Assembly (NCBI RefSeq): GCF_025336525.1
Contig: NZ_JAOCZP010000002.1
Location: 124,001 to 188,000 of the forward strand
Length of the DNA stretch: 64,000 nucleotides
Direction: 5' to 3'
Source of the DNA: Chelativorans salis
GTDB taxonomy: Bacteria > Pseudomonadota > Alphaproteobacteria > Rhizobiales > Rhizobiaceae
In this document: positions 44,624 through 52,491 of the stretch, piece by piece
Position numbering within the stretch: position 1 is the first letter of the stretch
Layout of the letters: each line of letters begins with the position of its first letter
Translations under genes and position numbers: made by a program
Notes under the pieces: model-generated
Database searches by the model: none
What the model was told of the DNA's origin: nothing
The model's input: the letters and a program-made list of their open reading frames with translations, nothing else

Positions 44624-45910
44624 ATGCTCGCCCTCGTCATCCTCCTTTGTCTGCTCGCGCTCATCTTCCTCGGCGTGCCGGTCGCGGTCGCCCTCGGCGT
44701 GGTGGCCGCGGGATTCTACATCGTCTCTGGCGACTTCGCCGTTCTGTCGATGCTGCCACAGCGCATGTTTTCGGCCACCACCGCCTTCACGCTGCTTGCC
44801 ATTCCCTTCTTCATCCTGGCCGGGAACCTGATGAACACGGGCGGCATCACCCGCCGCATCTTCCGCTTCGCCAATGCCTGCGTCGGGCATATCCGCGGCG
44901 GTCTCGGCCAAGTGAACGTGCTGGCAAGCCTGATTTTTTCTGGCATGTCGGGGGCCGCGGTGGCCGATGCTGCCGGCCTTGGTCAGGTTGAGTTCAAGGC
45001 TATGACCGATCGCGGCTACGATCCGGAGTTTTCCGCTGCCATCACCGCCGCCTCCTCGACCATAGGCCCCGTCTTCCCGCCGTCCATTCCTTTCGTGCTC
45101 TATTCATCGATCACAGGTGTCTCCGTCACGAAGCTCTTTCTGGCCGGCGTCGTTCCTGGGCTGCTGATGGCCGGCGCCCTGATGGTGTCGGTCTATCTGG
45201 TCTCTGTTCTCACGCGCATGCCGCGCGAGCCGCGCGCCTCGCTGCGCGAAATCGCTGTCAGCTTTGCCGATTCCGCGCTGTCGCTGTTCACGCCGGTCAT
45301 TATCATCGGCGGCATTTTCGGCGGTATCTTCACGCCGACGGAAGCCGGTGTGGTCGCCTCCGCCTACGCGCTGGCGATCTCCATGTTCGTCTATCGCGAG
45401 ATCACCTGGGCACACCTGCCCGCCGTGCTCTGGGATACGCTCGTGCACACGGTGCGGGTAATGTTCGTTATCGCCGCCGCCGGCTTCTTTGGCTGGCTAT
45501 TGATCCACCAGCGCATCCCAAACCAGCTTATTTCGGCGATGCTCGGTTTGTCGGACAGCCCCGCCGTCATCATGGGTATCGTCGTCTTGATCCTGCTGGT
45601 GCTGGGCATGTTCCTCGAGGGCATCGCCGTCATTGTGCTGTGCGTGCCGCTGTTTCTGCCGGTCGTGCAGCAATATGGCATCGACCCGGTCCAATTCGGC
45701 GTTGTCATGATCATGTGTTCCATGTTCGGTCTACTGACGCCGCCGGTCGGCATGGTGCTGTTCGCTGTTTCCAGTATCAGCGGTCTGACAGTTGGGCGGC
45801 TGAGCCGCGCGCTGCTGCCCTATTTCATCGGTCTCGTCGCGGTCCTCGTCATCGTCGCCTGGCTGCCGGCGGCCTCCGTCTGGCTGCCGACATTGTTGAT
45901 GGGGCCGTGA
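44624..45910 (+). CDS. TRAP transporter large permease (DctM)
   Basis: 428-aa polytopic permease. FSGMSGAAVADAAGLGQVEFKAM and SSTIGPVFPPSIPFVLYSSITG are the first substrate-site repeat; MFGLLTPPVGMVLFAVSSISG the second. It follows the binding protein and precedes the small subunit, an order (P-M-Q) that differs from the malonate system (P-Q-M) in the same window, so the two operons are not recent duplicates. Confidence 0.92.
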   Translation: MLALVILLCLLALIFLGVPVAVALGVVAAGFYIVSGDFAVLSMLPQRMFSATTAFTLLAIPFFILAGNLMNTGGITRRIFRFANACVGHIRGGLGQVNVLASLIFSGMSGAAVADAAGLGQVEFKAMTDRGYDPEFSAAITAASSTIGPVFPPSIPFVLYSSITGVSVTKLFLAGVVPGLLMAGALMVSVYLVSVLTRMPREPRASLREIAVSFADSALSLFTPVIIIGGIFGGIFTPTEAGVVASAYALAISMFVYREITWAHLPAVLWDTLVHTVRVMFVIAAAGFFGWLLIHQRIPNQLISAMLGLSDSPAVIMGIVVLILLVLGMFLEGIAVIVLCVPLFLPVVQQYGIDPVQFGVVMIMCSMFGLLTPPVGMVLFAVSSISGLTVGRLSRALLPYFIGLVAVLVIVAWLPAASVWLPTLLMGP

Positions 45911-45911
45911 G

Positions 45912-46427
45912 ATGAGAAGCGCTTTAACAGCGATCGATCATGGGGTCGGCCTGGCCCTGCGCGCCGTTGCGAGCTTTTGCCTGGCAGCCCTTTTCGCCGT
46001 GCTTTTCGTCAACGTTGTCTCGCGGACGTTCGTCCTATGGTCGCTTCCCTGGTTCGATGAAGTCGTTGAGGTGTTGTTCGCCTGGATGGTCTTCATAGGT
46101 GCCGCCGCACTCTGGCGCGAAAAGGAACATTTCCGTGTCGATTGGCTGGAAACAGCTTTGGGGGAGGGGACGCGGCGCGACGTTCTGCGGGTGCTGCTCG
46201 GCCTTCTGTCGCTCGCCTTTTTCGGGTTGATGGTCTGGACCGGGCTCGATCTGACGCTGCGCAGCCGCGCCGTCACGCCGATCCTGAACATTCCCGTGGC
46301 ATTTCTCTACGCATCCATACCGCTCGCGAGCTTCATAATGTTCATCTACAGCGCGGCGCATCTTTGCCGCAACTTTTGCATCTTCTTCACGTCATCCCAT
46401 CCATCAACTCAAGAGACCGAAGCATGA
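45912..46427 (+). CDS. TRAP transporter small permease (DctQ)
   Basis: 171-aa membrane protein with four hydrophobic segments and the DctQ block SLPWFDEVVEVLFAWMVFIGAAALWREKEHFRVDWLE. It starts directly after the large-permease stop, and its own stop overlaps the next start (ATGA). The C-terminal tail is polar. Confidence 0.88.
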   Translation: MRSALTAIDHGVGLALRAVASFCLAALFAVLFVNVVSRTFVLWSLPWFDEVVEVLFAWMVFIGAAALWREKEHFRVDWLETALGEGTRRDVLRVLLGLLSLAFFGLMVWTGLDLTLRSRAVTPILNIPVAFLYASIPLASFIMFIYSAAHLCRNFCIFFTSSHPSTQETEA

Positions 46428-46741
46428 TACTTGACCACCGTATCTACACCTGCCGCCCCGGAACGATCAGGAAGCACCTGGCGCTCTACGAGGCCAATGG
46501 CTGGGAAATCCAGTCAAAGCATCTGGGCAGGCCGATTGTCTATGCCGCGGTCGAGACCGGCGATGTCAACAGTTATGTCCATATATGGGTCTATGAGAAC
46601 GCCGCTGATCGCGATGCAAAGCGTGCCGCCCTTCAGGCCGACCCGGCCTGGAAGCGCTATCTCGAGCTGAGCGCGGAGGCCGGCTATCTCGTCAAGCAGG
46701 AAAACCGAATCCTGAAACCGGTGCCATTTTTCGGGACTTAA
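46424..46741 (+). CDS. NIPSNAP family protein
   Basis: 105-aa dimeric alpha/beta-barrel (ferredoxin-like) protein: MILDHRIYTCRPGTIRKHLALYEANGWEIQSKHLG and VHIWVYENAADRDAKRAALQADPAWKRYLE are the NIPSNAP pattern. Bacterial members often sit in catabolic operons, with unknown or enzyme-accessory roles. Coupled to the TRAP small permease by a four-base overlap, so it belongs to the organic-acid operon. Confidence 0.88.
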   Translation: MILDHRIYTCRPGTIRKHLALYEANGWEIQSKHLGRPIVYAAVETGDVNSYVHIWVYENAADRDAKRAALQADPAWKRYLELSAEAGYLVKQENRILKPVPFFGT

Positions 46742-47239
46742 AGAAGCATGCAAGGTTCTGACTTATCATATAACTGATCGGTGCCATCGTATCACTTGGC
46801 CCCGCTGGCGTGACTGGAAATCCGACAGGGGGTTTGGCCGGCCTCGAGGCCGCAAGGATTTGCTCGCATGTGGGCGAGGAGCGTGTACGCCAAGGAAGAG
46901 ACTTGGATCGCGAAGAGCGTGAAGAGATTTTCTTGCAGCGCGGGGGATCCGTCTACCTCTCGGCGCGCTCAGGCGCAATCAGATGTCGATCCAGCGTCTG
47001 AAAACATCCTTCGGCAACGAGTCATCTTGACGGCCTTCATAAGTCATCATATGACTTGTCATCTTATCATATCGGACGGCCCGTTTGCCGGGCACCGTCG
47101 CATGCCGCCGAAGCGTTCGGCTCCAGGCGGAGAGGAGGGGAGTGGTCTGCGCATCCACTGCGGGCCGCCGACCTGAAAGGCGCGTTCGCGTGGCTGCGGC
47201 GCGTGTACTTGTTGCGAGCTGCAATTCAGGGAGAGAGAG
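46742..47239. other. Intergenic control region before the TTT transporter
   Basis: About 498 bases. No recognisable coding. It contains the 10-mer CTTATCATAT twice (46762-46771 and 47063-47072) and a 17-bp inverted repeat at 47041-47057, so it looks like a regulated promoter region for the tct-like operon. Confidence 0.5.
47041..47057. promoter_or_regulatory. Inverted repeat upstream of the TTT operon
   Basis: AAGTCAT-CAT-ATGACTT is a perfect 7-bp inverted repeat with a 3-base centre, 183 bases before the TctC-like gene, and the repeated CTTATCATAT lies six bases after it. GntR or LysR proteins are candidate binders; none is encoded immediately beside it. Confidence 0.45.
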
Positions 47240-48217
47240 ATGTACAGGAAGTTTCTGACACTGCTGACCGCCGGCGCCATGGGCGTTTTTGTTTCCTCGG
47301 CGGCGCTGGCCGATTATCCGGAAAAGGATATCCGCGTCATCGTGCCATGGGGCGCGGGCGGCGGCACCGACGGCATCGTGCGCAAGCTGACCTCGATCGC
47401 AGAGAAGAACATCGGCGCTTCAATGTATGTCGAGAACATAGAGGGCGGCATCAGTGCCACCGGTATTTCCCAAGTCATGAATGCACGTCCCGACGGCTAT
47501 ACGATCGGCGCGCTTACCTATGACAGCGTGGTGACCGTGCCGTGGCAGGGCCTGCTGCCCAGCTATGACATGGACAAGCTCAAGCTAATCGCCCGCGTGA
47601 CAAGTGAGCCGGACGCCATCATCGTCGGCTCCGATACGCCTTACGAAACCATTGATGATCTCATCGCCGATGCGAAGAAAAATCCCGGCAAGGTGAAGAT
47701 CGGTATCCAGAACATCGGTTCGCGCCTGCATCTGGCGATCCTGCAGTTGCAGGACGAAACCGGTACCGAGTTCAAGATCGTCGCCTATCCCGGCGGCGCC
47801 GCGCCGCAGAAGGAGGCGATCCTCAACGACGAGGTTGACGTGGTGGCGACCAGCCTTGGCGATTTTGCACCGCTTCTGGAAAGCGGCGACGTGCGCGGCA
47901 TCCTTGAATTTTCCGAGACCACAAACCCGACCTTCAACACAGTACCCACCGCCAAGGAAGCGGGCCTTGACCTGCGCATCGGTAGCTTCATCGTGCTGGC
48001 GGCGCCGGCCGGTACGCCCGACGAGGCGATCAGCGCCATCGAACAGGCCTACAAGGAGGCGCTTGAAAGCGACGAGTTCCAGACCTGGGTTGCCAGCGTC
48101 GGTGTCACTCCCGACTGGCTCGGCACTGACGAGGTCACGCAGTGGGCCGAAGAGACGAGCCAGACGCTGTTCGACCAGATGGACATGCTGGTCGAGCAGG
48201 GCGTCATCAAGAAATAG
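47240..48217 (+). CDS. Tripartite tricarboxylate transporter binding protein (TctC/Bug)
   Basis: 325 aa. Signal peptide (cleavage after SAALA), then DYPEKDIRVIVPWGAGGGTDGIVRKLTSIAEK, the Bug-family opening that binds the carboxylate, and GVTPDWLGTDEV near the end. GGGAGAGAGAG precedes the ATG. Ligands of the family range over citrate, other carboxylates and aromatic acids. Followed by a hairpin and then TctB and TctA. Confidence 0.92.
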   Translation: MYRKFLTLLTAGAMGVFVSSAALADYPEKDIRVIVPWGAGGGTDGIVRKLTSIAEKNIGASMYVENIEGGISATGISQVMNARPDGYTIGALTYDSVVTVPWQGLLPSYDMDKLKLIARVTSEPDAIIVGSDTPYETIDDLIADAKKNPGKVKIGIQNIGSRLHLAILQLQDETGTEFKIVAYPGGAAPQKEAILNDEVDVVATSLGDFAPLLESGDVRGILEFSETTNPTFNTVPTAKEAGLDLRIGSFIVLAAPAGTPDEAISAIEQAYKEALESDEFQTWVASVGVTPDWLGTDEVTQWAEETSQTLFDQMDMLVEQGVIKK

Positions 48218-48225
48218 ACCGGATG

Positions 48226-48259
48226 CGGCCGCCAGCGGGACGAGACCCGCCGGCGGCCG
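48226..48259 (+). terminator. Hairpin after tctC-like gene
   Basis: CGGCCGCC-A-GCGGG pairs with CCCGC-C-GGCGGCCG around a 6-base loop: 13 base pairs with one A-C mismatch, 8 bases after the stop. No T-run. Same position as the hairpins behind the other binding-protein genes. Confidence 0.5.
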
Positions 48260-48285
48260 TGCCCGAGCATGTCAGGAGGCCGCCA

Positions 48286-48750
48286 ATGGCAATGCGAGAA
48301 ATGCGCTGGAGGAAGCGGCTGCTCTTTCCGCTGTTCCTGCTTGTTCTGACGACGATTTATGTCGGGGCGACGTTTCAGATCACGCCGCAATTCAGTGAGG
48401 GGGTGGTGGGGCCGCGCTTCCTACCGCTGCTGGCGGCGTTGCTCATGTATGCGGCGCTTGTTCATGTCATCCGGCGCGAGCTGGTTTCGGATGACGAAAG
48501 CGGGAAGGGCGCCTTCTGGCAACCTGTAGCGGTCGTGCTGGCGACCGCCGCTTATATCGCCCTCTTCAAGCCGTTCGGCTACAGCCTTGCGACGCTCCTC
48601 TATGTCTATGCACTGTTTCACATCTTCCATTATCAGCAGGGCCGGCCGCTGCGCAGGCTGCTCTACGCGATCGCGGTGACGGCCGTCTTCTACGGCCTGT
48701 TCACGCTCGTGTTCGGGATCAGGCTGCCAACCCTTCTGGATGTCATCTGA
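48286..48750 (+). CDS. Tripartite tricarboxylate transporter small membrane subunit (TctB)
   Basis: 154 aa with four hydrophobic segments (LLFPLFLLVLTTIYVGATF; GPRFLPLLAALLMYAALVHVI; ...). The pattern FSEGVVGPRFLPLL is typical for TctB. AGGAGG precedes ATG 48286; the longer frame upstream has no site. Its stop shares one base with the TctA start. Confidence 0.88.
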   Translation: MAMREMRWRKRLLFPLFLLVLTTIYVGATFQITPQFSEGVVGPRFLPLLAALLMYAALVHVIRRELVSDDESGKGAFWQPVAVVLATAAYIALFKPFGYSLATLLYVYALFHIFHYQQGRPLRRLLYAIAVTAVFYGLFTLVFGIRLPTLLDVI

Positions 48751-50294
48751 TGGATTTTTTTCTCGAGCTCTCGCAGGGCTTCGCCACGCTCGCCCGCCCG
48801 GACGTCCTGGCCTATATGGTGCTCGGCTTCGTCATCGGCACCTTCTTCGGCGCAGTCCCCGGCTTGACCTCTGTCTTGGCCATCGCCCTGCTTCTGCCGA
48901 TCACGTACTCCATGGATGTGGTGCCGGCGCTAGTCATGTGCGCGGCCATCTTCATGTCGGGCATGTATGCCGGCAGCATCACCGCCACGACCATCAATAT
49001 TCCCGGAGCGCCATCCTCGATGATGACGGCAATCGAGGGCCACGCCCTGATGAAGAAGGGAGAGGGCGCCAATGCGCTCGGCCATGCCGCCCTCGGCTCG
49101 ATGATCGGTGGCAGTTTGGGAGCGCTTCTGCTCATGGCCCTGATGCCGCTTGCCGCCAAGGCGTCGCTGCTTATCCAGACCCCCGGCAAATTCTCGCTGG
49201 TCCTATTCGCCCTCGTGGTGATCGTCATCGTCCAGCGCGACGCTATCGCCAAGGGGCTGATCGCTACCATGCTCGGCGTCATGATCGCGACGATCGGCAT
49301 CGATGTGATGCAGCCCATCCCGCGTTTCAATTTCGGCACCGAGATGCTCGTGGAAGGTATCGATATGATGCCCATCATCATCGGTACCTTCGCCATCAGC
49401 GAAGTGCTCTACCAGGCGCACCAGAACCAAGGAGATCTGCGGATTTCCCTTTCGCAGGCGGCATCGTCAATCATCCGCCGGCGTGACTTCCTGCCCTCCT
49501 TTGCGCAGATCCGAGAGATCGGCATCGTAACCTATCTGAAAAGTGCGCTGCTGGGATACGGTATCGGCATCCTGCCAGGCGTCGGCGGCTCCATGGCGGC
49601 CTTTGTAGCCTATGCCGACGCCAAGCGCCGGTCGAGACGCCCCGACGATTATGGCAAAGGCAGTCGTGAAGGCATTGCAGCGGCCGAGGCCGCCAACAAC
49701 TCCATGTGTGGCGGCGCCTTTGTGCCGATGCTCATGTTCGGTATTCCTGGTGATCCGACGACGGCCATCGTTCTAGGCGTGCTCGTCATCAACGGCCTGC
49801 AACCGGGGCCGCGCCTGCTGGAAACGCAGACGGATCTCATCGCACCCATGTTCGCCTCGCTCCTCGTCAGCGCACTGGTGCTCATACCCCTGACGCTGTT
49901 CCTGCTCGGCCCGTGGTTCGTGCGGATCGTGTCGATCCCCAAGGGGTTATTATACGCCTCCATCGCCGTGGTTGCGCTGGTCGGCAGCTACGTGGCGACC
50001 TTCTCTATCTTCCAGATGGCGCTGGCACTGCTCTTCGGCGTCTTCGCCTTCTTCCTGCGCCAGCAGAACTACCCGACCGTATCGCTTCTGCTGGGCTTCA
50101 TTCTGGGGCCGGATCTCGAACAATATCTGCGCCGCTCCCTGTCGTTGAGCGATGGCGATCCGACGGTATTCCTAACCAGTCCCGACAGCTTGTTCTTCCT
50201 CGCCCTGCTGGCCGTGTTCGTCTACTTCATGGTCATTAGAAAATCGAAGCAAGCCGGAATTGAAGGGAAAACGACAGTAGAGAGCGACCCCTGA
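48750..50294 (+). CDS. Tripartite tricarboxylate transporter large permease (TctA)
   Basis: 514-aa permease: VLGFVIGTFFGAVPGLTSVLAIALLLPITYSMD, YAGSITATTINIPGAPSSMMTAIEGHALMKKGEGANALG and its second-half mirror GVGGSMAAFVAYADAKR / NNSMCGGAFVPMLMFGIPGDPTTAIVLG are the TctA signatures. With the TctC- and TctB-like genes it forms a complete secondary importer, order C-B-A. No regulator is adjacent; catabolic genes for its substrate may be those at 40-46 kb. Confidence 0.94.
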   Translation: MDFFLELSQGFATLARPDVLAYMVLGFVIGTFFGAVPGLTSVLAIALLLPITYSMDVVPALVMCAAIFMSGMYAGSITATTINIPGAPSSMMTAIEGHALMKKGEGANALGHAALGSMIGGSLGALLLMALMPLAAKASLLIQTPGKFSLVLFALVVIVIVQRDAIAKGLIATMLGVMIATIGIDVMQPIPRFNFGTEMLVEGIDMMPIIIGTFAISEVLYQAHQNQGDLRISLSQAASSIIRRRDFLPSFAQIREIGIVTYLKSALLGYGIGILPGVGGSMAAFVAYADAKRRSRRPDDYGKGSREGIAAAEAANNSMCGGAFVPMLMFGIPGDPTTAIVLGVLVINGLQPGPRLLETQTDLIAPMFASLLVSALVLIPLTLFLLGPWFVRIVSIPKGLLYASIAVVALVGSYVATFSIFQMALALLFGVFAFFLRQQNYPTVSLLLGFILGPDLEQYLRRSLSLSDGDPTVFLTSPDSLFFLALLAVFVYFMVIRKSKQAGIEGKTTVESDP

Positions 50295-50428
50295 AGAGCT
50301 GAGATCGTGTCACAACTGGACGAGCGCTTGCCGGCGGCAGGCTTCGTCCAAAGCGTGGGCCGCGTTTCAGGGACGATATCGTCCTGTCAAGATCTGCACC
50401 ATGCTCGCTGGAGATGGCATCACCTGAG

Positions 50429-50900
50429 GGTCACTTCCGTCGCTCTTCCGGCTGCGTCGCGGGCGATGTCGACCATGGGAGAGAAGGTCCATCGTACGCC
50501 GTCCGCACGGGCTTCGACGGCGGCGACACGTGCCGCCCTTTCGACGAGGCCCGGATCCCAGGTTGCCGACAGCCCGAGCGGCGTAGGAAAGACAGTGCGG
50601 TATCCGTGGATGACGTCGAGGCCGAAGAGAAGCGGGATTTTCAGCCGGGACCGCTCGACCGCAATCTTCTGGTAGCGATTGGCCTCCTCGCCGGTTACGT
50701 TGAGGAAGGAGCCCACATGCACACCAGCGATCATCTCGTCATAGCTGTCGCGATTTGTGCCGGGACCGGTCGGCGCCCCGCCGGAATACTGGTTCAGCTG
50801 GCCAGCTTTTCCTGAAGCGTCATCTGCGCAAGCAGCGCCTCTACGCGCGCCTCGATGCCCGCATCACCGATCCATTCTTGCGCGCCGGGTTCATTCAGAT
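50429..50900 (-). pseudogene. Relic of a GH3 beta-glucosidase (BglX-like), N-terminal part
   Basis: Two frames join to give a GH3 start: EARVEALLAQMTLQEK in one frame, which ends at a TGA (50794-50796), then GQLNQYSGGAPTGPGTNRDSYDEM and MIAGVHVGSFLNVTGEEANRYQKIAVE, PLLFGLDVIHGYRTVFPTPL, FSPMVDIARD in the other. One base has been gained or lost near 50800-50808. After ARD the similarity stops (AAGRATEVTLR then stop), so roughly the last three quarters of the enzyme is missing. Clearly a dead gene. Confidence 0.75.
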
Positions 50901-50969
50901 GTAGCTCGCGTCTTCGCGATCGCCATTCGCGCATTGCAATAGAAGCCGCCGCGGATGAGTGGTGATAAT

Positions 50970-51146
50970 TCAGCGACCATTGCCACAGAAGGGCAGTTGT
51001 AGCGACATTAGAGCAAGGTTCAGGGAGAACACTTGGCCGATCCGCCTGTATGGCTCCTGCACACTGCCCGCCTGCGGCTCGGGGATCAGCCCGAGGGGCC
51101 AGAACAGGGTGCGCGTGATGAGGCCCGCCGACAGGCCGTTTCCCAT
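50970..51146 (-). pseudogene. Possible coding relic, unknown family
   Basis: 58 codons from an ATG, open about 13 codons further upstream (ISHTTIIGSMGNGLSAG...TRTLFWPLGLIPEPQAG). Third codon positions are strongly G/C-rich through most of it, as in the real genes around, then become mixed towards the stop. It could be a fragment of a lost membrane or enzyme gene beside the GH3 relic. Family not recognised. Confidence 0.25.
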
Positions 51147-51272
51147 GGAACCGATGATCGTGGTATGTGAGATTTTTATCTCTCCAAAATGCTAAATTAT
51201 GAGATCACAGTCGCTTCCTCAATTTGCAGCTTGGAAAGGCAGCTCTGTTTGGCTAAGAAATCGGGTATTGTG

Positions 51273-51911
51273 ATGAGCGCGTCGAAGACGACGAAAGTTG
51301 TTGGTGAAAAACTAACTCGGAGGGGGCTTCTGGCCAGTGGCCTTGCGTTCCTTGCGAGCGGGTGTGTCTCGGTGCCTCGGAGAGTCGCTGCTCCCGCCGC
51401 CAGCCCACCGGCCGATCCCTATGCCCGGATGGCTCAATTCGAGGTGGATCCGGTCTATCGTCGGCAACGCGTACCGTATGACGGGGCCGAGGGATCCGGA
51501 ACGATCGTGGTGGACCGCGGCAACCGCTTCCTCTATTTCGTTGAGGATGACAGCTGGGCCACGCGCTACGGTGTCGGTATTGGAAAGGAAGGACGTACGC
51601 TCTCGGGCAGGCTAAAGGTAGGGCGCAAGGCGGAGTGGCCTTCCTGGACTCCCACTGCCAACATGATGAAGCGAGAGCCGCGCTACCTGCAGTTTGCGGG
51701 CGGTGTCCCCGGCGGTATCCACAATCCGCTCGGCGCGCGGGCTCTCTATCTTTATCGAGGCGGTCGCGACACGATGTATCGGATACACGGCACCAACGAG
51801 CCGTGGTCGATCGGTCAGGCGGTATCGAGCGGGTGCATCCGTCTGACGAACGACGACATCATCCACCTTCACGATCGAACACCAGTCGGAGCGACGGTGG
51901 TCATCATCTAG
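51273..51911 (+). CDS. L,D-transpeptidase (YkuD) with Tat-like leader
   Basis: 212 aa. The leader TRRGLLASGLAFLASGC has twin arginines and a Cys that could be lipidated. The catalytic domain reads IVVDRGNRFLYFVEDD, then YRIHGTNEPWSIGQAVSSGCIRLTNDDIIHL, with the HxxN...SxGCxR active site. Such enzymes crosslink peptidoglycan 3-3 or attach proteins to it, from the periplasm. ATG 51273 fits the leader; the frame is open 28 codons upstream. Confidence 0.88.
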   Translation: MSASKTTKVVGEKLTRRGLLASGLAFLASGCVSVPRRVAAPAASPPADPYARMAQFEVDPVYRRQRVPYDGAEGSGTIVVDRGNRFLYFVEDDSWATRYGVGIGKEGRTLSGRLKVGRKAEWPSWTPTANMMKREPRYLQFAGGVPGGIHNPLGARALYLYRGGRDTMYRIHGTNEPWSIGQAVSSGCIRLTNDDIIHLHDRTPVGATVVII

Positions 51912-52207
51912 GGTCGCAAAGGCAGGGGCGCCCATCCCTGGCAAAATAATAATCAACAAAGGAGGTGCGGCCGGAGGCATCCCTCAGCTCGGCTCGATTC
52001 GCATCCTTCAGCAGACGGGTACGCGAACCCCGGCGTATCGGTCGGGATTCGCCGCTTGTGCTCGAGGAGCTTTCCAATCCGGCAAGGAATATTATCTTTT
52101 CCTGTTAACGGAGTGTCGCTGTGTCTTTCCTGCACTAGGCTCTGTGGCTTTTTGCCGCTAATTATCTGGATGTACCTTCGACAATACGTGAGGGGAAGGA
52201 TTGCCTT

Positions 52208-52348
52208 ATGAACAAGATTCTCATCGTTGTAGGGACTGCAATTGCAGTTGCTGGCCTTTCCGGCTGCATCGGCAAAGGCAAGGGAAAGGCGCCGCCGCCG
52301 GTCGCTGTGAGTGAGCCAGCGCCTGCGCCCGCACCGGTCTATAAGTAA
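52208..52348 (+). CDS. Small lipoprotein, 46 aa
   Basis: MNKILIVVGTAIAVAGLSGC is a classic lipoprotein signal with lipobox LSGC (Cys20), followed by a Lys/Gly stretch and a Pro/Ala-rich tail (PPPVAVSEPAPAPAPVYK). AGGGGAAGG lies about 8 bases before the ATG, and a strong hairpin follows the stop. Such short lipoproteins are common in rhizobial envelopes, function unknown. Confidence 0.75.
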   Translation: MNKILIVVGTAIAVAGLSGCIGKGKGKAPPPVAVSEPAPAPAPVYK

Positions 52349-52364
52349 CGTTGACCTAGGCGAT

Positions 52365-52394
52365 ATGGATAAGGGCCATCGGGCCCTTATCCAT
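52365..52394 (+). terminator. Strong intrinsic-type terminator after the small lipoprotein
   Basis: ATGGATAAGGGCC (52365-52377) and GGCCCTTATCCAT (52382-52394) form a perfect 13-bp stem with a 4-base loop, followed by TTAAATTGG. It lies 16 bases after the lipoprotein stop. Confidence 0.7.
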
Positions 52395-52491
52395 TTAAAT
52401 TGGTTTTCCTGGGCCGGCTTCCGCTTTGCAGTACATGCTGTCGTAGGCGGAGGAGAGGGAAGATTTTGCGTGGGCTCGCTATGGAGCGCGC

